Positions 48,746-59,452 of a stretch of 64,000 nt of DNA are shown in pieces (position 1 is the first letter of the stretch; the number at the start of each line of letters is the position of its first letter). This DNA comes from Augochlora pura (taxonomy: Eukaryota > Arthropoda > Insecta > Hymenoptera > Halictidae): the NCBI RefSeq assembly GCF_028453695.1, contig NC_135778.1, positions 10,414,244 through 10,478,243 of the forward strand, read 5' to 3'. A model generated the notes under the pieces. The model was not told the origin of the DNA, did no database searches, and was given only the letters and a program-made list of their open reading frames with translations. Both the position numbers and the translations under genes were made by a program.

Positions 48746-50167
48746 AGCCCACGTGTCGAAGCCTTCACGGCTGTGTTACACCCCTTCGATAGCAACGAAT
48801 CTTCGCATTAACAAGCACGGAATGATTGGCGGTGTAACGAGTAGGACTAAGAGAATAAGTTTGATGTTTCTACACCTTTTACTGGTTATTTGAAGTTGTT
48901 CGCTGTTCTAGTTATATCAAGCAATTGATCGAAATAATAGCGTTCATCCCAAGGCACAGAAATGCACAGCTCTACTCCCTTAGAACCTAACGAGAGACGT
49001 TTGGTCTGCATCAAATATGAAAGGTATTAGATCAACATTAGACTATACATTAGTACAATTCTTGATATGAAATTATTAAATATGCATTAAACCATCTCGT
49101 TACAGTACACAGTGGTGTACATGGTTAAAAAAAAACGGACATTGATGGACTATAAAAATTTTATCTAAACTGTCAACCGTTTGTTTGTTTCAGATACTAG
49201 TATTTTTTCATTTCTTAACTCTCGTAGCAGTATTATTTGGAAATAATGAAGAATTTAGTAAATTCTTTTTACGATTCTAAAACTTTAATAGTGAATTAGT
49301 TATGTTTCCGAGTGTTTCCGAGTCCTTCGACTTGTCTCATTAGTTCGTGAATGCGTCACAATTAGAATGCGGAAAGACTTGGCCCCGGACTATCCCGGAT
49401 GCGTGTTTTACAGATAAACTGTTACACAGTCAATTTGGTGTACATCACCAGTGGCGTTAGTAGCCAATTTAACGTCTGCCACTGCTCTGAGCTGGAAGAT
49501 AGTAACATCGACGTGTATAATTACTAATCTGTTTGAAAAAGCAGAGCTTCGACATATCTGAAGTATCACTGAGAAGAGCCACACTTAGTTTCAGATGACC
49601 AGGATTCGAATCATCAAAAGAGCTCTAGGTATGCAGGCAAGCCAGAGCGTAAGAGCGGCGCGGAATCAATTCCGCGGGAGGATGTCGAGGGGCCGCGACG
49701 CGGAAGAAACAAATTTCAGAAGACTAAAAGGACTACAAGGGCCCGGGGCACGGAAATAAAACAGCTCGCCGCGGAAAAACATTTTCCCGCGGGCGTATCT
49801 CGCGTTCCCCGCGAGAGCGCAAACCGGTCCGCGTGATAGACGGCGCGTGTAGGACGCCTCTGTGCGCGCAGGGAGAGAGCAGACTGGAAAAAGACAACGG
49901 AGCGAAGTTCGTTGCCAATTTCCACGAAGCGCGAGTCTCTCGTTGCAAAAACGAGGCCGTGTATGGTTACGTTGGTAGCGGAGCGGCCATAGGCGAGCGT
50001 ATATCGCGGCGATGTTATCCGCAAACACGCGGGTTCGGCCAATTTATCCCAAGGGATGAGGCCGACGTGGCCTGGAGCCGGGTGTGGGGCAACCTTGTCC
50101 AGCGGAATGAATTCAGCACGCAGCCCCTGTGCGGTTGAGCCGCCTCCATCCCCCTTTTCACAGACCG

Positions 50168-50200
50168 CCACCTCCAGCCACCTCCAGCCACCTCCGGCCA
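50168..50200. repeat. 10-bp tandem repeat (CCACCTCCAG)
   Basis: Three units, the last CCACCTCCGG, within a C-rich stretch on the plus strand. Confidence 0.9.
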
Positions 50201-51969
50201 CTGTGCTACATCCCTCCCCGCCACCCACCGAAACCAACCCTTCCGCCCTTCCCAACCGCTTTCCATCCTATGCTCCTTCCTCCTACACCTTTTCCATCGA
50301 TGTTCTCCGCGAACGGCCGTTAAGGCTGGTTCAAACTGTTCGGTCGAGAAACGACGCGTGCTAACAACGACCGCGTTGTCGTTCGTGGCCGACACTTTTT
50401 ACTGCCAATCTAACTAATACGACGATGATGGCTCGCGTTTTAATCGACCCTCTGCTACTGGTCGCTGCGTTATACGTCTCCATCGCTAATTGCTTATAGC
50501 TCACGATCTTCTAGGATCGCGTTACACCCCGTTTACTGTGACACTAACAAGACACTGTAGGCGTATTACTTTATTTTGCTCGGATTACTGATCTCTTATG
50601 TTTCTCTCTTTGGTCGATTCCTAACTATCTTGTATGTAAAACAACTTAATTAATAGTTGTGTCAAGATCCAGATGACAGAATAATTACCATGAATCTGTC
50701 TTTAAGATTTCTTGCATGTATCTTGTTAAGGAAATTGCTATACGCTTTTACTTTCTTAGTCAATTAAATATTTAATTTCATTGATGATGTAGATTGAAAA
50801 CGAGGATTGACGCAAGGTTTAATGGAGTTAATATTCATCTCCACTGCTCTGATAAATGAAGATCTAAGTTTACTTAAATATTTGAATAGAAATAATCTAA
50901 TCGGCACATAAAAGCTAAGTATAAACCAAAACTGTCACTAAAAATGATATGATATTTTATTCTCGATTTAATATCGACGGACGTTAAAGAATATTTTTCG
51001 CTACAGTTCAATAAGAATAAAAATTATCGATCGGATAAAACTGTCGAATATATTGGATGTTCTACCGTTGGCTGATCGACTTGGAACATCTCCAGAATTT
51101 TTATGTCATAGCAGTATAGTCATAATAGCGACCAGCTGAAAATGTGCAGGAGAATAATATCGAACAAAATACTTATTCTGATAAAGGTTGAAAGCGCAAC
51201 GGAAGTGGAGAACGAAGAAGGTAACAGGGGCCGGAAGCGCGGTTAAGCCGCAGTTTAGAAAGACTAATTGATTCGAGCTCGGCCGGAAATCTCTCGGGGT
51301 CGGTTCGATGTTGGCCGGCGCGACCCTTACACGCATAACAACGAATATCAATAGTGTGAATAATCCTTAAACTGGTCGGTATCGGACAACTGGTGATCCG
51401 CTCCACATATTGGCGGTTTGGTGTACACCGGCCGCCTGATTGCCACGGGGGCTCTTAGATTTATTGACCTGTCAATGGTGGCGCGCGAAAACGGCGAATT
51501 TACAACGCCGCAGGTGTTAAGTTCCGCCGTGCGTGTAATAACGGCCTGATCCCGGGCCTACGGTAAGCCACACCGTAATTATATTTCCGAACCTCTGGCC
51601 CGCCACCTTTGTCATTATCACCGGAGGCGGCGGGGCCGTAACTCAGCGAGAGAGAGATCCGTTCCCGCCGCGTCTGCGTCGAAACGATAACGGCCCCGCA
51701 AACGGCGACGAATCGCGCGCGAATCCACAATTTTTTAACCGGACCACGAGGCCACACGATTCGACCGGTAATTATTTCAAGTCGAAAGAAATTTACGAGC
51801 GATACCGTGGCCCCGAGTCGGGCCGTGACGCGGCCGGGCTCTGTTATCGTGGCTCCTTTTCCTTTTTCATCTTCAGCTGCGCGGCCCGAGACACGCGAGA
51901 TACATCGCCGCCTCGGGAACCCGCGAAAAAAACAGATCAAGAAAAATTAAAGATCGTAATTAGACTTAC

Positions 51970-52074
51970 CTTCAGCCCGGTTAGGCGAGGCTCCTCCCCG
52001 GCCAGCTTCGCCAACGCCTGGTAGTCCCCCTGCGCCGCTCTCACCAGCCATTCCCGCGACTTCCCGTCCAGTTG
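51970..52074 (-). CDS. Internal exon of a SOWAH-family (sosondowah) ankyrin-repeat protein
   Basis: Read on the minus strand, this 105-nt exon encodes 35 residues, including REWLVRAAQGDYQALAKLA and EEPRL, and ends with lysine in phase 0. This matches the segment that precedes the first ankyrin repeat of SOWAH proteins (human SOWAHC has a Leu-Asp start, a Trp, Ala-Ala-x-Gly, Glu-Pro-x-Leu, then Asp-Phe). The donor at 51969 is a perfect AAG|GTAAGT. The 5' boundary is less certain. I chose the CAG ending at 52075; an AG three bases upstream (exon from 52077) also keeps phase, and both have only a weak pyrimidine tract. The frame stays open to an ATG at 52173, but those extra residues do not look like the family. 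SOWAH proteins are poorly characterised; ankyrin repeats bind other proteins. The family call rests on recalled family features, not a search. Confidence 0.7.
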
Positions 52075-52077
52075 CTG

Positions 52078-53707
52078 CTCCCCAAACCAATAATTGCCGC
52101 AATTAACGGGGGTTACTCGCGGTGTCGACCTCACCGTATCGACACGGCGAGAAGTGGGGCCAGGATGAGACAATGCCCGTCAAATATTTTCAGTGTTGAT
52201 GAAAAGTGGGACAGAGGAAAGCAGTAAAACGACTGAATTAGAATCATAGCGACGTAAGTCGCAGTTTCGAGAATTTGTACTTGAATCTTAAAATGTAATC
52301 TATACATGCCAAACGTTCAAAAATAAAGAAAATTAATTGTAAAGTTACCATGAATTAACTTCACTGTATATTATTTTAACAATAAATTTGGCGAGCAAAA
52401 AATACATGTGCTAGTGAAAATTAATACTCTTTGTTTCTTAAAATGAGGGAAATGTGACTACACCACTATGATTTTCATTCATTTATATATGAATACCGTT
52501 TTGATTTTTTAATGTCATTCCTGGAAAGCAATATGCTTCTAGTGTTTTTATTCGTACTCAATCATATATTTACGTCCTAATTAACACTTATTTACCGGCC
52601 GTTTTCTATAATATATCCTTTAACCTCGAAAATCAAAAGATGGCGTTCCTCAAAAAACGCTCCAAAAGCAATAGCAATTTCACCCATAATTCAACCAATT
52701 ATTTCAATAAGTATTGTGTGACAACGTCTTCCGAAATTGTTGTTTTCAAACAAATTTTTTAGATTCGTTTACATACAGCCCAATCGATAAAATACTTATT
52801 AATAGGCTTCAAGTAAATAAAGAACTAAAACTATTAATGCTATAAACGACTTTCAAACATACACAGCATCTGAAGCATTAGAGTACTACTTCATTTTTTA
52901 CTGCTTTCCTCTAACATAATGTATTGCGAATATTGTTTGCTCTTGGAAAGTTACTATGAACGATCACGTACATCCAAGAACAGCGATAAAAGTGATTGAC
53001 TCGCCGTGTACACTGGTTGTTCGACTAAGTGTAGTAAATAAATTGAAGGCATGTAAGAAGACAAAGTAAAGTAAAACGGAAACGATTACAAGTTGTTGGC
53101 GACTGTATCAGTAACCAAAGTGAAACACTCTAATCATTATTGAAGAACAACTATTAGGCATTCGTTTAAATCGTTTTTCCAAAATAAAAGTTTATGAAAT
53201 CTGGATACAGAAAGTTTAGTCAACAAACTAATCTCCCTCGCTTTCCAATACGTTTGCCCATTTTTCAGGCTGTTTCACTGTAATTAATTCATCGACAATT
53301 TGTTCTATAAGTCTAAAATTAACTCGAACACTTAATTTGCTGAAGGAAAAATATATTCACAAAAATCAATAATTAATAAGAACGAGATATCCATGAAAAC
53401 TTGTTTTTCCAATTTTTAAGAGGCCAGATTAAGAGAAAGGATTGAGAACCTCTTGCAAAATCACCCCTACAGTACCACCGAGCACACATAGTCGAACACC
53501 CTGCGCGCAGGCTAGATCCGAGGCCTGATTAATCGCTGAAAATTTCTAATTAAGATCTCGATATTTGATCGCGTGGCCGTTTATCCGTCCCGGGCATCGC
53601 GCGCCGGACAATTATCTTCGATTCGAGGAGGAGCGTGCGCTCGCTGGCTGGCTCGCGCGATAATCACGGACCTCGGCGCGGCAGAACGATGACGATGATG
53701 AACTTAC
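52078..53707 (-). other. Probable intron between the microexon and the SOWAH exon
   Basis: AT-rich, about 1.6 kb, bounded by the donor at 53707 and the acceptor at 52075 (or 52078) on the minus strand. It contains the transposase-like relic at 53.2 kb and a GC-rich block from 53450. Confidence 0.45.
53215..53320 (-). pseudogene. Possible 3' relic of a mariner-type transposase
   Basis: The minus strand encodes KQPEKWANVLESEGD, then a stop where a tyrosine codon would fit, then Phe-Val-Asp and a second stop. Mariner transposases typically end in a Trp...Gly-x-Tyr-Phe motif like this. Only about 25 residues can be read and there is no catalytic DDD region, so it would be a dead fragment. The call is from family memory and is tentative. 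Confidence 0.3.
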
Positions 53708-53743
53708 CGAGGCAACGGAAGCGCTGTCATCCTCGTCGGCACC
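53708..53743 (-). CDS. 36-nt microexon, probably of the same SOWAH-like gene
   Basis: The minus strand reads a pyrimidine-rich tract ending CCCCGCAG, then 36 nt, then GTAAGTTC. The exon encodes GADEDDSASVAS in phase 0; one alternative frame has a stop and the other is proline/leucine-rich. Phase 0 fits the exon at 51970-52074, about 1.6 kb downstream on the same strand, which can start in phase 0. An acidic and serine-rich linker before the ankyrin region is plausible for this family. Both splice sites are strong, which is unusual in this window. Joining it to the SOWAH exon is inference. An exon of this size could be skipped without changing the frame, so alternative splicing is possible. 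Confidence 0.55.
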
Positions 53744-56600
53744 CTGCGGGGAAAAGAAGAAAGTCAGTCACTCAGCCGGTCGCTCGAAAAATCAACGTGG
53801 CGCGGCTACGTCACGCGCGACGTACGCCCGGGCGAATGTCTTGTCGAACCAACGGCGAAAACCGGTCGTCCGCGCGAGATCGCCCGCTCTATATGGCCCT
53901 CGACCATAACCGGGGCCCTATCTCCGTCTCCTTTTCGCCGCGTGCTCGGGGCTACGAAGCCCTGGGACACGACGGGGGGAAGAAAATGCGTAAAAGCAGC
54001 GGGACGCCGCGTACCATGAACGCGCCACGGTCATCAGATTGATATACGGATCCAATAATTGATTCTCTGACGCAACACCCCGGGAGGGCTGGACCAACTT
54101 ACGCAACCCCTGCCCGACCACCACCGGACCCGGTAGGTCTCCTCCTACGATAGGCCTCGATTGGGTGGACTTTGTCTGCCCTGACGATTGGCGAGGCCTG
54201 TGTTTGAGTTAGAAATCTAACTTACCGAGTTTAACCGCAACATCTCTGTAGAATATTGTACATGTAGAGCGTTCTGTATTTTAGCAGATATGCCTCGTGT
54301 AAGTCAGGCGTGTTGTTATATTATAAGTTTAGTTCTTTTTGGTCAAATAGGGACGCATTCGGTCGAAACATTCAACGTCCAACAATTATTTAAACCAACA
54401 GTTTCTCATACTAATTCGAGATGCTGGGCGGTGTCTAATTCTCTATCTTAGGTCTAGGATAGCTTGGATTACATGAAGTCCTTTTAGCTGATGTAGAATC
54501 GTTTTTATTCGAACAATACGAGGAACAAGGCAGTTTGGATAATAGAGGTTCGTCTGTGTACCCCTCTACTACACTTTTAAGTTATATTCGTGCTGTAGAT
54601 AAATTTTTAATTCTTATATTATTGGAGATATTATACAAACTGAAGAACTACCGAAAACCTCCGCTGTTCTTTATAAAGTTCCATGATCTGTATTTTGACT
54701 CTAAATCTACCATGTTGTTCGAAATATTATTCTTCCGTTAGCCAGGTGAAAAAAGTGAGGTCTGAACTATGTGGAGTTAATTATATTCCGAACATCATTC
54801 TTTTGCAAATATGTAGTTTTGATAAAAATAAACGTTAAAATGGTTTATAACGTTTTTGTAATAAAGACAGACTTCATCAAAACAAACATTAATGTTTTAA
54901 AAGTAAACAATTTACTTAAAAATTTATTGTCTTCTTACTAACATCGCCTTATCTTGTACTTTGTAACAAGATGTTGCAGTTTTGAAATTGTTGGTGTTAA
55001 TTTGACCCCATATGGTTCAGAAATATACATGCTTACACTATAATAAATCCAGGGGAGAGTTGAAACAAATTCAGTATAGTCATTCTTACAAATTAAGATA
55101 TTTTACATACGTTTCGAGTTCGATAGTATTGGTGTTAAGGTTTAAAATTTAGTTTTAACACTTAACAAACAAATGGAAAGAACTCGTCGTTTGATGATTG
55201 AATGGAAACATTTTTGCGCTGATCAACATTATACTTTCTTCATTTTATTATGATTTCCACGGTGTACGAATGTTGAAGAAGTGACTGGTATCATATAAGT
55301 TTGCTCCGGAATTTTCATTCAATTAAATAAAATACTGCAATTTTATGAAATTTATTAGGCTTCTGATGTGTTCGTATAAATGTTAATACAACTTGAACAA
55401 AAACTCCATGATATTTTCGAGTCGATGCAACAGAGTGAAAAGCGTTTAGGAACGCAGTGAAATGTCAACAAAAGAGAACAATTATTTGATCAATAAACGA
55501 ATGTAAAGCGTCATTCGTTTCCGGCAGCGCACGTCCCATATCGGAGTTCATTTCGCGCGCTGCAGTAGGAAGGGCCGGGAGAAGCAGAAAGAAAAAGAAT
55601 CAGCGGAAGGGTGGAGGTGGCGAGGAGCGGCTGATCCCAAGAACGTTAAACGACTACTCATCCCTGTTAAACTGTTTGTATTTTCACTCGTCACGGCTGC
55701 ATCGTCCGTTCGAGGTGCTCACATCGACACTCGTACCCGAATCAATCGTGACTCCTCGTAAATTACTTGGAAGGGGCCGAGAGGGGGGTCCGTGGATGCT
55801 CTCGCATCGAATCCGGCCGAGTCATCATTAGCTGGCCCCGATATATCTCTATCGATCGACACCGCCTCGCGTGTCCTTAAGTGAATTCGTGATTCCCGCG
55901 GGACCATGTCCTGGCAACATAGATTCGCACGCGCCTCGATTCCAATTTAAAAACCTGCTCTCACTTGGTGCAGGTGCGAGCGTTCGCCGCGTTTCCTAGG
56001 TAAGTGTCGATTGCCGCGAATATTTTCCACCCTCTCCCCCTGCCCACCCTCCTGCTTCCATCAGGCCTTCCGATGAGAACCACTGACCCCCCGTCGCGTC
56101 AGGTGGTGCAGCGAGGTACGTTCCCAGCTTTCGTGTGCTACGGCCACTCTCCGGCCACTCTCTCGCAGCGAGAGACGTCCGTGCCCCTCTTGTCCGAGCG
56201 TGTCGATACACACCGGCACGGGGGATAGTCTTTATTATGTGCGTCCCCCGACCGCGCGTTATCCGCCATCAGTGATTCGACAATCGTACTTTCAATAAGC
56301 GGTTGTTATTGCCCGGCCGGCTGAACAATAACCGCCGCGGACCGACCGCAAACAGATTCGGTTTTGCTCTGTTTTCGAGCCAGCACCGAGAAAGCGGATG
56401 TGCTCGGTCGCCTTCTGATCATCTGGCTGGCGAACGACTGCCAGCGGAGAGTAATGCTCACAATATTTATAGACCTATCTCCGACGTGTCTAAATAGTTC
56501 CTGAGTAGGACAAAAATTGTTGTGAACATAATTTGAGGATTTTTTTGCAACACTTAAGCGATTTTTGAACAACACTTAAAGGATTTTCCTACAGGTGATT
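53744..56600. other. Non-coding stretch upstream of the microexon
   Basis: GC-rich to about 54200, AT-rich to 55500, then a GC-rich block to 56510. GTAAGT donors occur on the minus strand at 54102 and 54225, and a plus-strand 26-nt candidate microexon lies at 55974-55999. None fits the SOWAH frame. Confidence 0.5.
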
Positions 56601-56781
56601 AGGGTAGTGAGAACAGTTACTGTGGGGTGACTAATTATTGTGCCTTTGATTTGTTTCCGAATGCTATTAGATTTATATTCAAAAGAATAAAAAGATTCGA
56701 TAAATGTTAAGACAATTCTGCCCGAAAATAAACCAAAGGTACGGCAATTGGTCACCTCACAGAAATCGCCTCTACTATCCT
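56601..56781. mobile_element. Inverted-repeat MITE, 181 bp
   Basis: Arms of about 52 bp (56601-56653 and 56730-56781) are inverted copies sharing CTGTGRGGTGACYAATT and CCTTTGRTTT. The centre is AT-rich and non-coding. The end of a related copy is at 59409-59452. The target-site duplication is not clear, so the superfamily is not assigned. Confidence 0.65.
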
Positions 56782-57175
56782 ACACGATGGACATATAAGG
56801 TTTACTATTGCTTTCTTTCAAACTGAATGCATGACACTGCAGAAGCTATTTGTTAGGAGACAGTGTTTCCAGAGATTATATTTTAATATAATCGAAGATA
56901 TAAATAGGTGAAATACCGTTCCCAATTGATCGCAATTAATCATTAAATTCGTTTCGATCATTAATCGCAACTGACGACTGAATTTATTTCCATCGTTGAT
57001 CACAATTAATGATTAAAGTAGGAATCCTCTACTCACTACAAAAATATCAGAAAATGATAGACTTCATAAAGACAATTCTTAATATACAATAAATATAGTC
57101 CGATTACTTGAGAAAAACTAACAGTAATTAATTGTCTCCTTCAATCAACGATTGGCAATTAATTTCATCAGTCGA

Positions 57176-57290
57176 TTCATTCAGTCATCGATTTTTCGAC
57201 GATTATTGCCTTTAATCAACGTCTGACGATAACATCCGTCAATTCATCAATTCAGTCGTCCACTTTTTGGCCACTAATGCCTTTAATCGT
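57176..57290. repeat. Diverged tandem repeat of about 70-bp period
   Basis: TTCAGTCATCGATTTTTCGACG then TGCCTTTAATC is followed by TTCAGTCGTCCACTTTTTGGCC then TGCCTTTAATC (shown here in parts). It belongs to a longer stretch (56915-57340) rich in ATCAAT, ATCGAT and ATTAAT words. Confidence 0.6.
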
Positions 57291-57584
57291 TTCCATCAAT
57301 CATTTATCAAAATTAAAGGGTTTAAGCGATTGATGCCCAGTACTGACTATTTCAGATACAGTAAATGGTAAACGCTCTGCTCTGATTTAAATTTTATGCA
57401 TCTCTGCATAATTTACGTTCACAAGTGATCGAAGTCATTAGAATCGATTGCTATATTACGAAAGACACGTTTCTTTCGAAGAACCATGACTATTCTCCTT
57501 GAATCTTCTCTGTATTCATCCGTCGAACTAATACTTTTATTTTTTTCTTTAATCACCGGTTAACATCTCATATTTCCTGAATAC

Positions 57585-57831
57585 ATAACTTTTTGCACTC
57601 GAAGCCATATTAAATGTAAATATGAAATAATTTTCCTGGGTCATAGTATTTCTATTCTATGCAATAAAGTGCACTTTTGTGCGTACGAAATTGATATTTG
57701 CGACTCATAGCAACAGTTTCACGACTCAACAATTTTTTTAATAAACTTTATTGTTATAAAAATTATTTTGGAACGTAATACAATCCTTTTAATGGTGTCT
57801 CAGAGTCACCATTCGAGTACAAAGTGGTTAA
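57585..57831. mobile_element. TTAA-type MITE, family A, 247 bp
   Basis: The left end CTTTTTGCACTCGAAG and internal segments (AAATATGAAATAA, CATAGTATT, TACGAAATTGATATT, AATAAACTTTATT) align along the whole length with the copy at 12383-12632 in the same orientation. The right end carries the CTCAGAGTCACC arm, then TTAA. The left flank has decayed to ATAA. Confidence 0.7.
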
Positions 57832-57937
57832 GGTATGAAGTACAAATTCTCGCCAAAAGTAGTAAGATCTTTTACAGAGATTTTTCTAAAGATCTTTTAA
57901 ATATTTTCCACACAAAAATTCAGCATTCATTATCGAC

Positions 57938-57985
57938 CAATCTGAAACTAATCTCCCACCTGTTTCTTTCAATACGTCCAGTCTC
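57938..57985 (-). pseudogene. Short segment similar to the 53.2-kb transposase-like relic
   Basis: AAACTAATCTCCC followed by TTTCAATACGT repeats the 53226-53252 sequence (AAACTAATCTCCC then TTTCCAATACGT) with an insertion. The similarity is short, so common origin is uncertain. Confidence 0.2.
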
Positions 57986-58555
57986 TATATGGCTAATCAA
58001 AGGAACATCCTGAACATCACTATAACCGCTGCCATCCCCGAAAGATCCCAGGATGAACTACCCCTTCATAAAAGAACCAGTACCGCAAAATCCCGGAGAG
58101 TTTTCAAGGCGTCTCGATCGAGCAAGGTCTTGTAAACGATTCGCTGAAATGGCAGCCAGTAATTTCTGAACGATTCCACGTGCAGCTTGAAGCTAGCAAA
58201 AAGCCTGTCGCGAGGAGTAGTAAACACGGTGTACACGTCGCCTCGAATCTCGATAAGCGTGAACATTCGCTAACCGTCTCGACGCCGGCGCATTAAAATC
58301 TTCGTGTCACTGGCGTGGTTCGGTTGATGTTGAGGCGATTCGAAGCCGACTGCGACACTTGTTTCCCCGTTAGCTGGACTGGAGAAGTATGCAAATGGTC
58401 CGCGGATCCAGTTCCGCGGGCGCAACGAGTCCGTGAAAGATCGGACGGACGTGCGAGAGCCAGAAACGCCGAACGACCATAATGGCCCGGTTATCAGATA
58501 AGCTTCTAGAAGGAGGGTAATCGTAATAGCATCGCAACGATGGTCCTGCTCCGAT

Positions 58556-58690
58556 CGAATCGGAGACGAAGAGGAAAGAAGAGGGGAAGAGGAGAAAGAT
58601 GGGAGAACGGGAGGACGGAAAGGTAGAAGAAGGAGGACAGAGACAGAGAATGACGAAGACGGGAAGAGAGACGGAAGGATCGGAGAGAAG
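58556..58690. repeat. Polypurine tract
   Basis: About 130 bases are nearly all A/G on the plus strand in GGA/GAA units, in a GC-rich block. Such tracts can form triplex or nucleosome-poor DNA. Confidence 0.8.
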
Positions 58691-59408
58691 ACGGGCCACC
58701 CCGATCCTCATCGACGCCTGATCCCGTCAGCGGGTCATTGTTTCGCCGTAATTAATATTTTAATTGAGATCACCGGGAATTAATTAATGCAATGGCGTCG
58801 GCAAGCCCCTCGGACCGAACTGTTCGTTCAATCGATCGTAACACGGCGCCTGTCAGAGCTGTACAGGTCGTTTCATGAATTTCGCCGAGCATCGGGACTT
58901 CACGCTGCGCGTGCACGCCCCACAGATATTATCTACCAGCCGATTTCTTTTTGCTCGTCCTCGTTACTCGCACAACCGTTACGATTAGGGTCAACGGGAG
59001 TTCAGCATCGTTGATATCAAGGGTGGGAATGAAATTGATTTTTAAGCCGTAATTCCTCGGCGTTTTCTACACGGGTATTTAGCGTATAAGCAGGAATAGC
59101 AGTCGAAGCAACTCAAGAAAACCGATGTTCCCCCTTTTTTATTGGTAGTTGGGCACAAAGTGAGCTGATTAATTATTAACAATTATTACTCGTTATTACA
59201 AGTGATTATATATCAGATATAATAACTAACGAGTTATAATTGTTAGTCGCTAGTCAGATTACCATTTGTTCAATTCTGATAACTGAAGGAGATCAATAAC
59301 TGGAGATTGTTTTCGGACACATTTAACTTTATATTTATCGAATAAGATATATATGTACAATATTTTTATTTTCTTATATTGTTATGAATACAAACACAAT
59401 TATGCCGA

Positions 59409-59452
59409 CAATAACCCAAGGACACAGCAATTGGTCACCCCATAGTGACCGG
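59409..59452. mobile_element. Solo end related to the 56601-56781 element
   Basis: AATAACCCAAGG followed by CAATTGGTCACCCCATAG matches the right arm of the 56.6-kb element (AAACCAAAGG then CAATTGGTCACCTCACAG). A possible decayed partner arm near 59145-59185 is too weak to call. Confidence 0.4.

Larger units (their letters stand above)
44047..51969. other. Non-coding stretch, possibly intron of the SOWAH-like gene
   Basis: GC-rich blocks at about 44270-45360, 47040-47720, 48130-48670, 49360-50560 and 51170-51969 are separated by AT-rich sequence. The CCAGTG and CCAATG words expected for the antisense of a His-Trp codon pair were checked by eye from here down to position 1. None sits in a credible ankyrin exon context. 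Confidence 0.5.

Noticed and set aside
49602..49612. GGATTCGAATC resembling a tRNA B box
   Set aside because: No matching A box or cloverleaf arms around it.
49716..50395. Minus-strand frames of 179 and 126 codons
   Set aside because: GC-rich block with the 10-bp CCACCTCCAG repeat; no domain and no splice support.
54103..54197. A 95-nt minus-strand candidate exon (CACAG acceptor, GTAAGTTGG donor) just upstream of the microexon
   Set aside because: The frame that would join the microexon in phase 0 contains a stop, and the acceptor has a weak pyrimidine tract.
54226..54245. A 20-nt minus-strand segment between CTACAG and GTAAGTTA
   Set aside because: The pyrimidine tract is poor and the length breaks the frame, so it is probably chance.
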